A stretch of DNA of 64,000 nucleotides from Monodelphis domestica (lineage: Eukaryota > Chordata > Mammalia > Didelphimorphia > Didelphidae): assembly GCF_027887165.1 (NCBI RefSeq), contig NC_077227.1, positions 445,350,895 through 445,414,894 on the forward strand, read 5' to 3'. The notes beneath the pieces were generated by a model, which saw only the letters and a program-made list of their open reading frames with translations, ran no database searches and was not told where the DNA came from. Position numbers and translations under genes: made by a program. The first letter of the stretch is position 1; every line of letters begins with the position of its first letter. This document shows, one piece after another, positions 60,981 through 64,000 of this stretch.

Positions 60981-62721
60981 TAAGGTGCCAGGGCATTGTT
61001 CTTAAGTTCAAACACATTTGAGTGTGACGGGTGCTAGACACATTGATAGGCCATGGAATGCCACTCGTAGTGGGAGGCTGCCTGGCCCATTTTAGACTGG
61101 AGACATGCTTCTCCTTGAAGCCATTTCCCTAGAGGCAACTTGGGTTTGTTGCACACAGTCATGGGCCACTAAGACTAGGAAAGAGCTAGGAAGTGCCGTC
61201 TCCTAATGAGAATATGATATAATAAACAATGCATGCATATATGTTTGCATGTATGCATGTATGGTTCAAACATGGACTTTATGCTAATAATGATAACAGA
61301 CCTCACTGAGTCCAATCCTCATCCCTCATTTCAGATAAGAAAATTGAGGCCCAGAGAAGTGAGATAATTTGCCCCAGGTCCCAAACATCGGAGAATTCTG
61401 CAGAAAGGAAAATCTGGCAAAAAAAAAAAACTGCAAGAAGTGACACTTATGAGTCAATGAAAAAGACAGAGCAGAAAAAGGATAGACTCTGAAGTTTGAA
61501 GAACTAGGTTTAAATCTTGCTCCGATGCATAATTGTCTACTTGGCCCTACGTTATGTAGTCTCCCTAAGATGCACAAGTTGGATTAAACAGCCTCAGAAT
61601 TCCCTTGCAGCTTTAACTCTCTGCCCTCATGATCCAAAGTAGCTAATTCGGCACCAAAGACAAAGCATGCTCTCCTGCTGGCACAGAATTGAAGACAAGT
61701 ATTTTCTTTGCTTTTCTGCATTCCCTCAGCTCTAGGTGCCCTCTGCAAGTACTGCCTCATTCTTGCTGAAGCTCTGCCAGTGGGCATGGGTGCCCTCTCT
61801 CTCTCCACCTAAGAGAGCTGAGCAATAAAGGGGGTGGGGGAGAGAATAATCTATTTTTACCAGCTGTTAGAAATTAGAAAGGCAATGGGAGTGGGGAGAC
61901 TCTCAGCTATATGGGACAGGTAACAGAGTTGATCTAAAACTCATTCCTTGACTAAAACGGTCAATCCCAGGCAGTGGCACATATTTGCTTCAATGTTAGA
62001 CTGAGGTGAGAAGGAGGCGCAATCTTGCTGTCGTGGAGCGATGGAATCCCTCAATTACTCCTACTTGTAATGAACTTTGCCAGATTGAAATTCCACAGCA
62101 CCAGACACCAAGAAGCCACTGATCATGCCCCGAAGAGACCAGACTGAGGGAGCTTCCAATGAGTGCTGGGAGAAATGCTTTCACTGGGTCAGACAAATGG
62201 ATACCAGGGAAAAAAATACATGGCTTCAGGAATAAAGGGGGAGGAGGAGAGCCCATTTGTTCACTGGAGCAAATGAGGATTTAAGAGGGCAATCTGGGAG
62301 GAGGAAAGACACAAGGAGATGACCCTACTGACACCATCCTAATAAATGGCTGTAACAGGCTAGGAGATGGGATTGTGAAATACAGTACAATAGGGATCTC
62401 GGCCCTTTGTTTCCCATAATGAACAAAGAGTGTACAGTCTCAACAGAATGGTGGGGTGGGGGCAGCAATAACATCTCTATAGCCACATCAGGCTGTTTAT
62501 TTATTGATTTGTCATTAAATACCAGAAAGAAATTCATCAAGCCAGGCTTGGGAATGGTGTGGGGATGGATGGTGAAGATGGGGGAAAAGGTGAAAGCAGA
62601 AATTTACAGTGGGAATAGATGAAGGTCAAAGCAGAAAAGAGGGTCTTAGAAAATGTGGTGTTTTTTTTTTAATTGGGGGGAACACATCCATCAGAAAAAA
62701 GGGGATGGGAAGTCACTGAGG

Positions 62722-62722
<1 letters not shown>

Positions 62723-62762
<40 letters not shown>
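62723..62762. repeat. (TG)n microsatellite
   Basis: A pure TG run of about 40 bp followed by cgcacacg. Confidence 0.95.
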
Positions 62763-62765
<3 letters not shown>

Positions 62766-63205
62766 ACACGAAATGGGGGAGAGAGAGTGCCCAATACAAC
62801 TAGCCCCACAACATTAAGAGCCTCCCAGCAATTTAACACCACTTGTCACTCAGCAAAGGCAGCCCTTGCTGGACAGCACACACCTCCACAACCATTTTCT
62901 GCTTAGATATTTTTACTAATTAATCCAGGAGGACTCAATGCGCCCTTCCTCCCACCCCAAGGGAATGCCTTCCCAGGCCTTTCTGTTGAGGAGGGACCCA
63001 GCTCCCAGGGTCCCAAGTGTCTCAGGAAGACATAAACGAGCTCTGGCAGCCTGAACCGGGGCCCCACCGGGATGTGGAGACTCTTCAAAACAGAACCCTG
63101 ACAATTAAGCAGTCTGAGTTTTGAAAGGCCTGGGATTGATGGCGTGGACAGTGAAAATATCACCTGGGGAGCTGGGTGTAGTCCTCCGAGGGTTGCCTGA
63201 GGTCA

Positions 63206-63219
63206 GTTGCCATGGCAAC
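63206..63219. promoter_or_regulatory. Perfect RFX X-box palindrome
   Basis: GTTGCCATGGCAAC is a perfect 14-bp palindrome identical to the textbook symmetric X-box bound by RFX factors. It lies in repeat-poor intronic sequence near the window edge. Motif evidence only. Confidence 0.55.
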
Positions 63220-64000
63220 GCAGAATGAGCTCAACCTTGTAACTGACCCTTATCTTTTTTTGATCTGTGGGCCACTTGGGGCCAGGGCTGGAAATCAACT
63301 GGAAAATAATCCGGTCACATATCAGAAAGAAAACTATTTATACTTATTTATCTAGGTACCACCAATATCTTGCTTTGACAACTATGCCACATTAAACGGG
63401 CGTCTTGCCACAATGGCAAAGCGGCCTTGCACAATGATGTTTTGGGACTGGATGGAGGACCACCAAATTCCTCCCAACTCTGAGCAAAATGTACCTGGTC
63501 CACATGTGTGAATGATTGAGGCTGAATGTGAACAAAGAGAGAGAAAAATCAAGCCTTTTACACCACTGTTTAATACTACTGGTGGTTAACTGATGCTCTT
63601 GGCTTCTACCTTCTAGCACAATAAACAAGAAAGGCCCACAAAGTGCACAAAATAGGCTATGGGGGCAGCTGCTCTTGATTTATGCTGAAGTATATAGTTT
63701 AAAACTGGGTCTGATGAATTTGATTTTTTATTATTTTTTTGTTCTGGGCCAAGAAGAGTTTGAGACAGATGTGCATCTCCATTAACATCTGGGTAACAGT
63801 CTTGGGAAAGATGTTTTAAAGAAAGACTGCAAAGAAGAAGGCCAAAGCAGGACTTCATTTCCATTCTCCAGGCAGGATTAAACCAGCCTCACAAGATATT
63901 GAGTCCCTCCTATCTGAGTTTTCCTGAATGAAGCTGAAAACAGTCCAAGGCTTGCTTCTGGATGGTGTTATTTCATATTAAATGCAAATTAAATTAAACG

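Larger units (their letters stand above)
53589..64000 (-). other. Partial ZNF521 upstream intron
   Basis: Sequence upstream of the 53588 acceptor on the gene strand, continuing past the window edge. None of the open frames of 60 or more codons shows a C2H2 finger, so the next upstream coding exon appears to lie beyond 64000, though a very short exon could be missed. It holds two A-tailed SINEs flanking a GGAA microsatellite, a CR1/L3-like fragment, TAG and CA repeats, MIR copies at about 55880-56040 (+), 56235-56400 (+), 58225-58390 (+), 58790-58930 (+), 61290-61400 (-) and 61455-61610 (+), and candidate regulatory elements. Confidence 0.75.

Overview
This window is vertebrate nuclear DNA, most likely from a marsupial. 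It is dense with short dispersed repeats that I recognise as marsupial or therian. These are an A-tailed SINE with a GGCAGCTAGGTGGCTCAGTG-type head and a GGTAAGGGTTT-type end, many MIR/THER-type SINEs (CTCAGTTTCCTCATCTGTAA core), RTE/BovB-like tails, and L2-like and CR1/L3-like fragments. Dinucleotide to pentanucleotide microsatellites are frequent. There are no operons, no bacterial-type genes and no intact transposon ORF. The marsupial call rests on repeat-family recognition, and no species is assigned.

The one real gene I can support is on the minus strand: the last three coding exons of a ZNF521-type multi-zinc-finger gene. Read 5' to 3' on the minus strand they are 53588-53457 (132 bp), 50526-50411 (116 bp) and 24048-24019 (nine codons plus stop). 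Splice sites and phases join exactly (phase 1 in, 1/1, then 0). Together they encode the last three C2H2 fingers and a C-terminus ending NHTLSQHAQ. A 3'UTR of about 670 bp runs to an AATAAA at 23372-23367. The residues fit ZNF521 better than its paralogue ZNF423, judged from memory. The rest of the gene lies beyond 64000.

Layout: 1-23350 lies downstream of the gene. It holds repeats plus islands of repeat-free, motif-rich DNA (about 1135-1470, 5690-5890, 7680-7800, 12035-12235, 16975-18030) and a CpG-rich patch at 10020-10280. 23350-24048 is the terminal exon and 3'UTR, with a CTCF-like motif just beyond. 24049-50410 is a 26.4 kb last intron with several candidate conserved noncoding elements. 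50527-53456 is a 2.9 kb intron. 53589-64000 is part of the next upstream intron. It carries a 433 bp GGAA repeat, a TAG/CAG repeat, two or more candidate conserved elements and a perfect RFX X-box palindrome.

Taken together this looks like the 3' part of a developmental transcription-factor gene in a regulatory landscape rich in candidate enhancers. I found no unknown multi-gene system. The most useful leads are noncoding: a 33-bp near-identical duplicated element 1 kb apart, the X-box, an oestrogen-response-element-like palindrome, a dyad beside an octamer motif, the GGAA and TAACG-type microsatellites, and the odd architecture in which a 26 kb intron separates the final nine codons from the rest of the last zinc finger.
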